From positions 1 to 64,000 of the forward strand of contig CAMPIO010000005.1 of assembly GCA_946886405.1 (NCBI GenBank): a stretch of DNA of 64,000 nucleotides. Direction: 5' to 3'. Numbering within the stretch: position 1 is the first letter of the stretch; each line of letters begins with the position of its first letter. The DNA is from an uncultured Pseudoxanthomonas sp. GTDB lineage: Bacteria; Pseudomonadota; Gammaproteobacteria; Xanthomonadales; Xanthomonadaceae. Below are positions 19,552-27,427 of this stretch, in pieces. Position numbers and translations under genes: made by a program. Below the pieces are notes generated by a model. The model saw only the letters and a list, made by a program, of their open reading frames with translations, searched no databases and was not told the DNA's origin.

Positions 19552-21687
19552 TCAGCCATCCGCCCAGAGCCAGCGCAACCCGACGGTGAAGGTGCGATCG
19601 GCACCCGGTTCGTAGAAGCGCCCATTGCCCTCGTTGACGATCACCGAGCCGATGTGGAAGCGATCCAGGGCATTGTCGATGCGCGCGAAGCCCTGCAGCC
19701 GGCCCGCACCCGGCGTCCAGTCGCGCACCAGTTCCAGGTTCAGCAGGCCGTAACCTGGTGCGCGCTCGCTGCCGGTGTCGTTCACCGTGACATCGCCCAC
19801 CGCGATCAGCTGTGCGCTGGCGCTCCACTGCACGCCTTGCCAACGCAACCGTGCCGACGCTTGTTGCTGGGCGACGCCGGGAATGCGGGTACCGGCAGCC
19901 ACCTGCACGACAGGCGACGTGCAACCGCTCGCGGTGCAGATCGGGAAGCTGTCGCGGAACGTCGCGTCAAGCCATGTATAGGCGAACTGCAATTGCCACG
20001 CGTCGTGGAGCGGCACCTCCGCCTGTAGCTCCACGCCCTCGCGACGCGCGGCGCCGACATTGCGGAAGCTGCTGCGCCCACCGACATTGCGCGCGACCGC
20101 GAGTTCGTCGTCCGTGTCGGCGCGGAACAGCGCCGCCTCGATGCGCGCGCCTTGCTGGCCACGCCACTTCAATCCCAGCTCGGTGTTGCGGCTGGTGGCC
20201 GGACGCAGGTCGAACGCGAGTCCTGCGCCGCCATCGGCACGGTAGCCGACTTCGTTGAACGTCGGCGTCTCGAAGCCACGACCGACCGACGCATACAGGC
20301 GGAACGCGTCGGTCGGCGCGAACACCAGTCCCGCGACAGGCGTGGTGCGTTCGTACACCACCCGACCGCTGTCGTCGGGATTGGTGGCGGTGACGTAAGC
20401 GTCGTCGGAGCGGAAGTCGACGCGGCTGTGGCGCGCGCCGGCCAGCAACGACCAGCGTGGCGCCAGACGCCACCATGCCTGCGCATACTGGTCTGCGTTC
20501 CCCACCTGGTTGCGTTCGTTACGCCGCAGCGTGCCGCGCACGCCCAGCGTTGTACCCACGAAGTTCTCGTAGCCACGCCGATGCTGGCGCTGCCGGTCCG
20601 CGTTGATGCCCGCGCTCAGTTCGAACGGGCGCCCGGCCACGTCGCCCGTCCAGGACCAGCGCAGGTCGGCGCCACCATAGTCGTTGTCCAGGTCGATCAC
20701 CCCACCGGAATTGAGCGGGTTGGCCTGCGCGCCGATCGGTAGCGCGAGATACTGCTCAACATCGCGACGACCACCATAGGCCATCGCGCGCAGCCGATGT
20801 CCCTGGTCGAACGGCCAATCGTAGACTGCGCCCAGCTGATCCTGGCGGACGGATTTTCGTGTGTCGTACTGCGTCGCGACAGGTGATGCCTGGCGTGGAT
20901 CCTGCCACGCCTGCCCACGCGTCAACCCCAGCGGATCCTTGGCATCCGGTGCGTTGAAATGGTTGAGCAGCAGATCCAGCGTGCCGGCACCCGGCTTCAG
21001 CCGCAGCCTGGCATTGAGCGATTCGCGTCGCGCGGCGCTATGGTCACGATAGCCCTGTGTATCCAGCACCGACGCCGACACGCTGTAGCCCAGTACATCA
21101 CCCGCACCGCGCAGGCGCGCGCCGATCACGGCGCTGTCATGGCTTGCAACGCTGGCCTGCACGCGTGCTTCATGCCCCTCGTCGGGAATATCGCTCCACA
21201 GCTGGATCACACCGCCGGACGAGTTGCCATGCAACGCAGAGAACGGACCGCGTACCACTTCCACGCGATCCGCACCCAGCATATTGAAGTGCGATACCTG
21301 GCCTTGTCCGTCCGGCATGGTCGCGGGCACGCCGTCCGCGTACAACCGCAGGCCACGCACGCCGAAGGTCGATCGTGCACCGAAGCCGCGTATCGACAGC
21401 TGCGTGTCCTGGGCGAGGTTCTGCCGCTCGCGCGCGAGCAGGCCCGGGATACCGTCCAGCACTTCCGACAACGCGGCCTGCGGACGGGCCCCGCCGTCGC
21501 CAAGCGACACCGCACTGGTGGACGCCGGCGTGTCGAACGCGCTCACCGTCTCCAGCCGTGTGGCGGTCACCACGACGCGATCGAGGGTTTCCGCAGGAAG
21601 CCGGGGGTCGCCAGCGGGCGCCGCCAGCGCACAGGGCGCCAACAGCGCACCACCCAGCCACGGCCAGCATCGAAACGTCATCACCAT
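19552..21687 (-). CDS. pqqU: TonB-dependent receptor of the PqqU (YncD) type, PQQ uptake
   Basis: 711 residues with signal peptide 1-22 and TonB box ETLDRVVVTA. It agrees in many places with E. coli YncD/PqqU, the outer-membrane importer of pyrroloquinoline quinone: ERQNLAQDTQLSIRGFGARS, LRLYADGVPATMPDGQGQ, VRGPFSALHGNSSGGV, YDTRKSV, GRGFETPTFNEVGYRADGG, FRADTDDELAV and the end SVIVNEGNGRFYEPGADRTF. It is the last gene of a run that includes a PQQ-dependent dehydrogenase and azurin (7 bases after azurin), which fits PQQ import. No pqqABCDE genes are in the window. A general siderophore or copper receptor is less likely given this likeness. Confidence 0.88.
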   Translation of the reverse strand: MVMTFRCWPWLGGALLAPCALAAPAGDPRLPAETLDRVVVTATRLETVSAFDTPASTSAVSLGDGGARPQAALSEVLDGIPGLLARERQNLAQDTQLSIRGFGARSTFGVRGLRLYADGVPATMPDGQGQVSHFNMLGADRVEVVRGPFSALHGNSSGGVIQLWSDIPDEGHEARVQASVASHDSAVIGARLRGAGDVLGYSVSASVLDTQGYRDHSAARRESLNARLRLKPGAGTLDLLLNHFNAPDAKDPLGLTRGQAWQDPRQASPVATQYDTRKSVRQDQLGAVYDWPFDQGHRLRAMAYGGRRDVEQYLALPIGAQANPLNSGGVIDLDNDYGGADLRWSWTGDVAGRPFELSAGINADRQRQHRRGYENFVGTTLGVRGTLRRNERNQVGNADQYAQAWWRLAPRWSLLAGARHSRVDFRSDDAYVTATNPDDSGRVVYERTTPVAGLVFAPTDAFRLYASVGRGFETPTFNEVGYRADGGAGLAFDLRPATSRNTELGLKWRGQQGARIEAALFRADTDDELAVARNVGGRSSFRNVGAARREGVELQAEVPLHDAWQLQFAYTWLDATFRDSFPICTASGCTSPVVQVAAGTRIPGVAQQQASARLRWQGVQWSASAQLIAVGDVTVNDTGSERAPGYGLLNLELVRDWTPGAGRLQGFARIDNALDRFHIGSVIVNEGNGRFYEPGADRTFTVGLRWLWADG

Positions 21688-21694
21688 GCGTGGA

Positions 21695-22153
21695 TCATCC
21701 GAACACCAACTTGCCTTGCATCAGGGTCCAGTGGCCGGGGACCGAACAGAAGAACGTGTAGTCGCCACCCTTGCGCAGCGCCGACGTGGAAAAGGTGAAG
21801 GTGGTGGACTGCCCACCGCCGACCACCTTGCTGGCGGCCAGCACGCGCTTGTCGCCACGCGGCACGTGGTCACTGCCGGCAGGCATTCTTCCTGCTGCAG
21901 TGGCGAGTGCCTGGAGGTCGGCCGATGTCGTCAGCACCCAGTTGTGGCCCATCACGTCGGCAGGGAGGGCGCCAGTATGCCGCAGTGTCAGTTTCACCTG
22001 CGTGCAATCGGCGGCGATACGGATCTCCTTCTTGTCGAACTGCATTGCGTCGTTGCTGCCGATGGCGACGTTGCAGACCTTCGCTGCCGCGTGCAGGGGA
22101 ACCCACGCCAGCAGCGCGACGAGGAGACAGTGGAATACGTGTTTCGATGACAT
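21695..22153 (-). CDS. azu: Azurin, periplasmic blue-copper electron carrier
   Basis: 152 residues with a signal peptide to about residue 24. Copper ligands are complete: His70 in GHNWVL, Cys136 and His141 in FFCSVPGHW, Met145; the Cys27-Cys50 disulfide pair is also present, as is the azurin-specific SNDAMQFD. It carries single electrons in the periplasm. Lying 81 bases after a PQQ alcohol dehydrogenase gene and without a cytochrome c gene nearby, it is the likely electron acceptor for that enzyme. Azurins are known partners of quinoprotein alcohol dehydrogenases in other proteobacteria. Confidence 0.95.
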   Translation of the reverse strand: MSSKHVFHCLLVALLAWVPLHAAAKVCNVAIGSNDAMQFDKKEIRIAADCTQVKLTLRHTGALPADVMGHNWVLTTSADLQALATAAGRMPAGSDHVPRGDKRVLAASKVVGGGQSTTFTFSTSALRKGGDYTFFCSVPGHWTLMQGKLVFG

Positions 22154-22234
22154 CGGGACGTCCTGCTCTTCTCTGCAAGGGAGAACTGCGCGGCCCTGGG
22201 CGGGCCGCGCAGTGGTGGAACATGTTCGCGACGA

Positions 22235-23962
22235 TCAGTCGCCCAGCGCGAAGACCCACACCGAGCCGCCTTCCGGCACGGCCTTCTCCCAGCCTGCGAG
22301 GTCGTGCATCTTGCCCTGGATCCATTGCGCGTCCACGCCCCAGCCGGATACCACGGCGATGTACTGCTTGCCATCGACGGTGAACGTGCTGGGCGGTGCG
22401 ATGATGCCGGACGGGGTGGGGAACTCCCACAACAGCTTGCCCGTCTTCGCGTCGTACGCGCGGAACATGCGGTCGTTGGTGCCACCGGCGAACAGCACGC
22501 CGCCTGCCGTGGTCATGATCGAACCCCAGTTCCACGAGTGCGGATACTTCTCGCGCCACACTTCCTTGCCGCCATCCACGCTCCATGCCTGGATGCCGCC
22601 GATGTGGTCGAAGTTCTTCTTCACCGACAGGTCGAGGCGGTTGATGTCCACGCCGGCCGACCACTGGCCGGGAATGCGTGGCTGGATCAGGCCGGTCAGC
22701 GTGAGGCAGTGGTTGTCGTTGTACGGGATGTACAACATGCCGGTCTTCGGGTTGTACGCCTCGTACGGCCAGTCCTTGCCACCCCACAGGCTCGGGCAGT
22801 AGGTGCGCGTCTTGCCGGTAGCCGGCTTGGCTTCCTCGTTGTAGGTCGGTCGGCCGGTCTTCGGGTCGATGCTGGAGAACACCGTATTGGTCACGTACGG
22901 CTCGGACTTGTTGTAGGTGATCTGGCCCTTGTCGTCGCGGTCCAGCCAGTAAAGGCGGCCGTTGCGCTGTGCACTGATCAGGCCGGACACCTTCTTGCCG
23001 TTGCGGTTGAACTCCACCAGCGTCGGCGCGTTCATGCCGGCCCAGTCCCACGAATCGTTCCAGTGATACTGGAAGTGGCTGACGATGTCGCCGGACTCCG
23101 GATCGAGTGCCAGTACCGATGCGAGATACAGGTTGTCACCGGGACGCTGGTCGCCGAGCCACGGCGCACCATTGCCGACGCCCCAGTAGATGACGTTGTT
23201 GGTGGCGTCGTAGTTGCCCGGCATCCACATCGTGCCGCCGCCGTTCTTCCACGCATCCTTCCACTCGCCGTCCTGTGGCCACGTCTCGAAGCCCTTCTCG
23301 CCCGGCGCCGGCACGCTGTAGCGCGTCCAGGCCAGCTTGCCGGTTTCCGCGTCGAACGCCTTCAGGAAACCGCGCACGCCGAACTCGCCGCCCGACGGCC
23401 CGATCAGCACCTTGCCCTTGACCACCAGCGGCGCGGACGTGATGTAGGCGCTGTCCTGTTCCCAGTCGCACACCTGCGCTTCCCACACCAGCTTGCCCGT
23501 GGTGGCGTCGAGTGCGCTGAGCATGCAGTCGATGCTGCCGACATACACCTTGTCGCCGTACAGCGACACGCCGCGGTTGGTGCGATGGAGCGCACCGAGG
23601 CCTTCCGGCACTTCGCGCACGAATTTCCAACGGACCTTGCCGGTCCGCGTGTCGTAGGCGATCACCTGGTTGTGCGGCGTCGCCACGAACATGTAGTCGC
23701 CGTTGACGATCGCCGGGGCCTCGTGGCCCGAGTTGACGCCGGTAGCCGCCGACCACACCGGCCGCAGCTTGGCGACGTTGGCGGTGGTCACCTGGTCCAG
23801 TTCGCTGTAGCTCCAGCCGGCGTAGTTGCCCTTGGTCAGCAGCCAGTTCGCGGGCTCCTGCTTGGCCAGGCGTGCGTCGGTGACGGGGTTGTAGTCGGCC
23901 GCGGCGAGCGGGGCCGAGGCGAAGGTCGCGACGAGCGCGGCCGTGATCAACTTCAGGTGCAT
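22235..23962 (-). CDS. PQQ-dependent alcohol dehydrogenase, Ca-type, no haem domain
   Basis: 575 residues, signal peptide 1-22, eight-bladed propeller. Calcium/PQQ site: Glu193 in GGEFGVRG, Asn264 in GVGNGAPW, catalytic Asp306 in SWDWAGMN. The residue two after Asp306 is Ala308, as in calcium enzymes; lanthanide enzymes have Asp there. There is no CxxCH motif, so it is a type I quinoprotein. The adjacent cysteine pair normally found in methanol/ethanol dehydrogenases is missing: residues 120-131 read EGLGALHRTNRG, and no Cys-Cys occurs anywhere. It oxidises an alcohol to an aldehyde in the periplasm. Chain length and AldA downstream suggest small alcohols or diols, which is inference. Confidence 0.92.
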   Translation of the reverse strand: MHLKLITAALVATFASAPLAAADYNPVTDARLAKQEPANWLLTKGNYAGWSYSELDQVTTANVAKLRPVWSAATGVNSGHEAPAIVNGDYMFVATPHNQVIAYDTRTGKVRWKFVREVPEGLGALHRTNRGVSLYGDKVYVGSIDCMLSALDATTGKLVWEAQVCDWEQDSAYITSAPLVVKGKVLIGPSGGEFGVRGFLKAFDAETGKLAWTRYSVPAPGEKGFETWPQDGEWKDAWKNGGGTMWMPGNYDATNNVIYWGVGNGAPWLGDQRPGDNLYLASVLALDPESGDIVSHFQYHWNDSWDWAGMNAPTLVEFNRNGKKVSGLISAQRNGRLYWLDRDDKGQITYNKSEPYVTNTVFSSIDPKTGRPTYNEEAKPATGKTRTYCPSLWGGKDWPYEAYNPKTGMLYIPYNDNHCLTLTGLIQPRIPGQWSAGVDINRLDLSVKKNFDHIGGIQAWSVDGGKEVWREKYPHSWNWGSIMTTAGGVLFAGGTNDRMFRAYDAKTGKLLWEFPTPSGIIAPPSTFTVDGKQYIAVVSGWGVDAQWIQGKMHDLAGWEKAVPEGGSVWVFALGD

Positions 23963-24020
23963 GGGTCTCCTCCCGGGTGAAGCGTTGGTGTAAGTGATGG
24001 ACGTTGGAACGGGGTGCAGG

Positions 24021-24647
24021 TCAGGTGGTCGGTGGACCGAGCGGTCCGTCGAACTTGCCGCTGACCACGAGTGCGCCGTCCTTGATCGTCAGCGGCAGCA
24101 TCGCCAGCCGGCGCGTGGCCGGCCCCTGCGTGACGGCACCGCGGTTGGCCGCGTCGAACACCGAGCCATGGCAGTTGCAGACGATCTGCGTCTGGCTGGG
24201 ATGCAGCGTGGTGATGGGGCAGCCGTAGTGCGTGCACAACGACGAGAACGCGACGACACCGTCAGCCGCATTGCGTGCGCTGGTCGGCTTGAGATCGGCA
24301 GGCTTCAGTCGCACCACCGTCAACAGGTTGGCTTTCGAGATCATCACCTTGCCGGTCGCCGGATCCATCGGATAGGCGAGCACCGGTGGTTTGCCGACCT
24401 CGATGTCGGCAGGCTTCACCTCCTTGCCCGCCTTCGGTCCGATCATGAAGGCCAGCTTGTCGCCTGGCTCGGGCTTGCGCGTGGGGGCCGAGGCCGCAGC
24501 CTGGGCGCCAGCCGCGCCACTGACCATCGCCATGGGCGCCAGCGCGGCCAGAGCCAGCGCGCCGGTCAGCATGCTGCGGCGGCCGGTATCGTCGGGATGT
24601 CCTGCGCATGCGCACCCGCAGCCATCGTGTTCTTTCGCGTTGCTCAT
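24021..24647 (-). CDS. Rieske [2Fe-2S] protein with Tat-like signal
   Basis: 208 residues. N-terminal GRRSMLTGALALAALAP looks like a twin-arginine export signal. The Rieske fold has CTHYGC and CNCHGS: cysteine and histidine ligands plus the extra cysteine in each loop that makes the disulfide of high-potential (bc1-type) Rieske centres. Only this domain is present and no cytochrome b or c1 gene is nearby, so it is not a normal bc1 subunit. Placed 17 bases after aldA and 58 before the PQQ dehydrogenase, it probably handles electrons for that unit. A cysteine-rich GCGCACAG stretch precedes the signal and is unexplained. Confidence 0.88.
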   Translation of the reverse strand: MSNAKEHDGCGCACAGHPDDTGRRSMLTGALALAALAPMAMVSGAAGAQAAASAPTRKPEPGDKLAFMIGPKAGKEVKPADIEVGKPPVLAYPMDPATGKVMISKANLLTVVRLKPADLKPTSARNAADGVVAFSSLCTHYGCPITTLHPSQTQIVCNCHGSVFDAANRGAVTQGPATRRLAMLPLTIKDGALVVSGKFDGPLGPPTT

Positions 24648-24664
24648 CGATTCGACTCTCTTCT

Positions 24665-26101
24665 TCAGGGCGTCTGCAGGTAGACCACGTGGGTCTCGGT
24701 GAACTCGAGCAGGCCGTGCTTGCCATCGGCGCCGCCGATGCCCGACTTGCGCCGTCCGGCGTGGAAGCCCTGCATCGCCTCGAAGTGCTCGCGGTTGATG
24801 TAGGTCTCGCCGAAGCGCAACTCGCGCGCCGCCTTGATCGCGGCATTGATGTCGCGGGTGAAGATCGAGGAGGTCAGGCCGTATTCGGAGTCGTTGGCCA
24901 GTGCGATGGCTTCATCGAGACTGTCGACTACCTGGATCGGCAACACCGGTCCGAAGATCTCCTCGCGCATGATCGCCATGTCCGCGCGCGCATCCACGAT
25001 CAGCGTCGGCTCGTAGTGGAAACCCTTGCCGAGTTCCGCCGGCTTGCCGCCCGTGACGATGGTCGCGCCATCGCGCTTGGCCTGTTCCACCGCGGCCGAC
25101 ACCTTGTCCATGCCCGCCTGGTTGACCAGCGGCCCCATCTGCAGGTCGTCGCGCTCGGACGGATCGCCGTACTGCGTCTCGCGGAACAGCTTCACCAGCC
25201 GTTCGACCAGCGCTTCGTGCGCACCACGTTCCACGTACACGCGCTCGGCGCAGTTGCAGACCTGGCCGGTATTGATGACGCGCGAGTCGTAGATGGCCTT
25301 CGCCGCGAGATCGAGGTCGGCATCCGCCAGCACGATCGCCGGTGCTTTGCCGCCGAGCTCCAGGTTCACCCGCGTCAGGTTGCGGCCCGCCGTCTGCATG
25401 ATCCGGCTGCCGGTGGCCACGCTGCCGGTGAAGGTGATCAGGTCGACCTCGGGATGCTCGACCAGGGCCTGCCCCGTGCTGCGACCCAGTCCACCGACGA
25501 GATTGAACACCCCCTTCGGCAGATCGGTCTCGGCCACGAGCCTGGCGAACTCGTAAGCGTTGATCGGCGTCTCTTCGCTGGGCTTGATCACGATGGTGTT
25601 GCCGGTGATCAACGCGGGTGCCAGCTTGCGGGCGATCAGGAAGAACGGGAAGTTCCACGGCAGGATGCCGGCCACCACGCCGATGGGCTTGCGGAACAGG
25701 AAGATGTTCTCGTTGGCGCGATCGCTGGTGAGGATCTCGCCGTCCAGCCGGCGCGCCCACTCGGCCATGTAGTCGATGTAGTCGGCGGTGAAGTCGACTT
25801 CGACCTGCGCCAGCTGCTGGATCTTGCCCTGCTCGCGGACGATGACCGATGCGAGGTCCTTGCGGTGCTCGCGCAGCTTCGCGGAGATCTGCCGCAGGTA
25901 ACCGGCGCGCTCGATCGGCGCCCGCTTTTCCCACGCCGGCTGCGCGCGGCGTGCCGCCCGCACCGCTGCGTCCACGGTCGCCGCGTCGCTGTCGGGGATG
26001 CGCGCCAGCAGCGCACCGTCCGCGGGATTGGTGACGTCCACGGTCGCGCTGCCGCCGGCGACGAACGCGCCATCGATGTAGTTCTGGTAGGTCTGTGTCA
26101 T
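24665..26101 (-). CDS. aldA: Aldehyde dehydrogenase, lactaldehyde/glycolaldehyde (AldA) type
   Basis: 478 residues, close in wording to E. coli AldA: GKIQQLAQVEVDFTADYIDY, ILPWNFPFFLIARKLAPAL, RVINTGQVCNCAERVYV, and the end EAMQGFHAGRRKSGIGGADGKHG. Catalytic Cys282 (GQVC), Glu248 (LELGG) and Asn150 (PWN) are present. AldA oxidises L-lactaldehyde to L-lactate and glycolaldehyde to glycolate with NAD in the cytoplasm. With a PQQ alcohol dehydrogenase in the same run and lactate-oxidation genes next door, lactaldehyde is the most sensible substrate here, though a broad aldehyde role is possible. It starts 70 bases after the outer-membrane protein gene. Confidence 0.9.
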   Translation of the reverse strand: MTQTYQNYIDGAFVAGGSATVDVTNPADGALLARIPDSDAATVDAAVRAARRAQPAWEKRAPIERAGYLRQISAKLREHRKDLASVIVREQGKIQQLAQVEVDFTADYIDYMAEWARRLDGEILTSDRANENIFLFRKPIGVVAGILPWNFPFFLIARKLAPALITGNTIVIKPSEETPINAYEFARLVAETDLPKGVFNLVGGLGRSTGQALVEHPEVDLITFTGSVATGSRIMQTAGRNLTRVNLELGGKAPAIVLADADLDLAAKAIYDSRVINTGQVCNCAERVYVERGAHEALVERLVKLFRETQYGDPSERDDLQMGPLVNQAGMDKVSAAVEQAKRDGATIVTGGKPAELGKGFHYEPTLIVDARADMAIMREEIFGPVLPIQVVDSLDEAIALANDSEYGLTSSIFTRDINAAIKAARELRFGETYINREHFEAMQGFHAGRRKSGIGGADGKHGLLEFTETHVVYLQTP

Positions 26102-26171
26102 GGGGTTTCCTTTGCTTGCGTTGTCCTTGCCGGCGCGCCGTCCATGGGGAACGGCGCGCCACCGACGGCGA

Positions 26172-27032
26172 TCACCACACGTAGGCGTACTTCAGGTTGA
26201 CGCTGTCGTTGACGCTGTGGTTCTTGCCATCCAGCGAGGTCGAGTAGCGCAGCGTGATCGACTGGTTGTCGAAGGTGTGCACCATCAGGCCGGCACCGGC
26301 GTCGACGGCCCAACCGGTCGGCAGGCCATCGTTGGATTCCGTGTGCTCGGCATCCAGCGCCAGGAACGGCTCGAGCCGCTGCGATGCGCGATACGCGAAC
26401 CGGTTGTTGGTATGCAGCGTCAGGCCGGGCTGGATGCCGCTGTCGCGACGGCTCTGCCAGACGAAGCCGGCGTCGCCGGTCCAGCCGAACTTGTCGCCCA
26501 TGCGCCAATCCCAGAAGAAGCTCGACAGGTTCTTCCAGTTGGTGTCACTGACGCGCTCGGTGCCCACCGGCACCTGCACGAACGACTGGAAACCGAGCGT
26601 GGCGCGCTCGTTGGGCTTGTACCAGATGGCGAAGCCGGTCATCGGATCGCCGATGCCGCTGATGTGGCGGTCGCCCGGCGCGGCAGCGGTATTGCGGATG
26701 GCGACTTCCGGCACGATCACTTCCCACGCCACGCCGATCTTCTTGTTCGATTCCGGCGTCCAGAAGCGCACGTACTTGGACAGGCCGGTCAACGCCTTGC
26801 TGCCCGATCCATCGACGCGGTCGCCATCGGCATCGAACACGCGTGCGTTGTCCTGGTAGGTCGCGTACTGCACGAACACGTTGAATGGCTCGAAGCCGAC
26901 CGGCAGCTCGTACTCGCGCGGACCGATCACGTCGAACGTGGTCTGCGCGCTGGCCGTACCCGCGACCGCGAGCAGCGGCAGCAGGGCCAGCGGCAACAGG
27001 CGCGGCATCGCCCGCATCGTCTCTCTCTTCAT
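26172..27032 (-). CDS. Outer-membrane protein of the phenol-degradation MetA / transporter type
   Basis: 286 residues with a signal peptide of about 29 residues (ending GTASAQT). The rest is beta-rich with motifs such as FNVFVQYATYQD, YVRFWTP, GIGDPMTGFAIWY and a C-terminal aromatic end YAYVW, as in the family called 'transporter / phenol_MetA_deg', outer-membrane channels coded beside catabolic operons. It probably lets the alcohol substrate into the periplasm. It is the first gene after the sigma-54 promoter, starting about 105 bases downstream of the likely start point. ATG 27032 is chosen because of the signal peptide and the strong GGAGGGAAG ribosome site. Confidence 0.75.
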   Translation of the reverse strand: MKRETMRAMPRLLPLALLPLLAVAGTASAQTTFDVIGPREYELPVGFEPFNVFVQYATYQDNARVFDADGDRVDGSGSKALTGLSKYVRFWTPESNKKIGVAWEVIVPEVAIRNTAAAPGDRHISGIGDPMTGFAIWYKPNERATLGFQSFVQVPVGTERVSDTNWKNLSSFFWDWRMGDKFGWTGDAGFVWQSRRDSGIQPGLTLHTNNRFAYRASQRLEPFLALDAEHTESNDGLPTGWAVDAGAGLMVHTFDNQSITLRYSTSLDGKNHSVNDSVNLKYAYVW

Positions 27033-27148
27033 GGTGGTGCTTCCCTCCCGAGTGAATGGACCGGTCGGCATGCGGATCGATGTCCGCGCCGTGACGGTGT
27101 TTCCGGGACGCCGCTGCGCATGCGCAGCGCGTCCACACAGGAGGTAGC

Positions 27149-27163
27149 GCAAGGCGCGTGCCA
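27149..27163 (-). promoter_or_regulatory. Sigma-54 (-24/-12) promoter
   Basis: On the minus strand TGGCAC, five bases (GCGCC), TTGC: exact match to the RpoN consensus with correct spacing. It faces the outer-membrane protein gene and the run aldA-Rieske-PQQ dehydrogenase-azurin-pqqU; the gene just upstream codes for a sigma-54 activator. Confidence 0.85.
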
Positions 27164-27262
27164 CGTTGCACTGCAGCGGACGAATGAAGCAGGGCGTCAT
27201 GAAATCAATGACTTGGCGTGTTCGCGACGTACGAATACAAGCCTGTCCATGCCGCAGTGCAA

Positions 27263-27320
27263 TGCGACTGCGACACCTGCCTGCGACGACCTGTCGCACG
27301 GTCCTGCGACAGGTGTCGCA
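27263..27320. promoter_or_regulatory. Dyad repeats, likely activator (UAS) sites
   Basis: Perfect dyad TGCGACA-GG-TGTCGCA at 27305-27320, a second dyad TGCGAC-N5-GTCGCA at 27282-27298, and further TGCGAC half sites at 27263 and 27269. They sit about 100-160 bases upstream of the -24 element, the normal place for enhancer sites of sigma-54 activators, and should bind the AcoR-like protein. Confidence 0.65.
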
Positions 27321-27361
27321 CCCCGATGCCGACGTGGAAGCTCGCGGGCGATGCAAACGAA

Positions 27362-27388
27362 GACGGCCCGTCATCACGACGGGCCGTC
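27362..27388 (-). terminator. Intrinsic terminator of the AcoR-like gene
   Basis: Perfect 11-bp arms GACGGCCCGTC / GACGGGCCGTC with a five-base loop, then TTCGTTT on the minus strand, starting 40 bases after the stop codon of the activator gene. It insulates the sigma-54 operon from read-through. Confidence 0.8.
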
Positions 27389-27427
27389 CGGGCGGCCGGC
27401 ATCAGGCCGGCAACAAGAAGGATGCGC

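Noticed and set aside
19552..21687. Copper (OprC-like) or siderophore receptor
   Set aside because: Neighbouring azurin first suggested copper, but the sequence agrees much better with PqqU/YncD and lacks Met/His-rich metal motifs.
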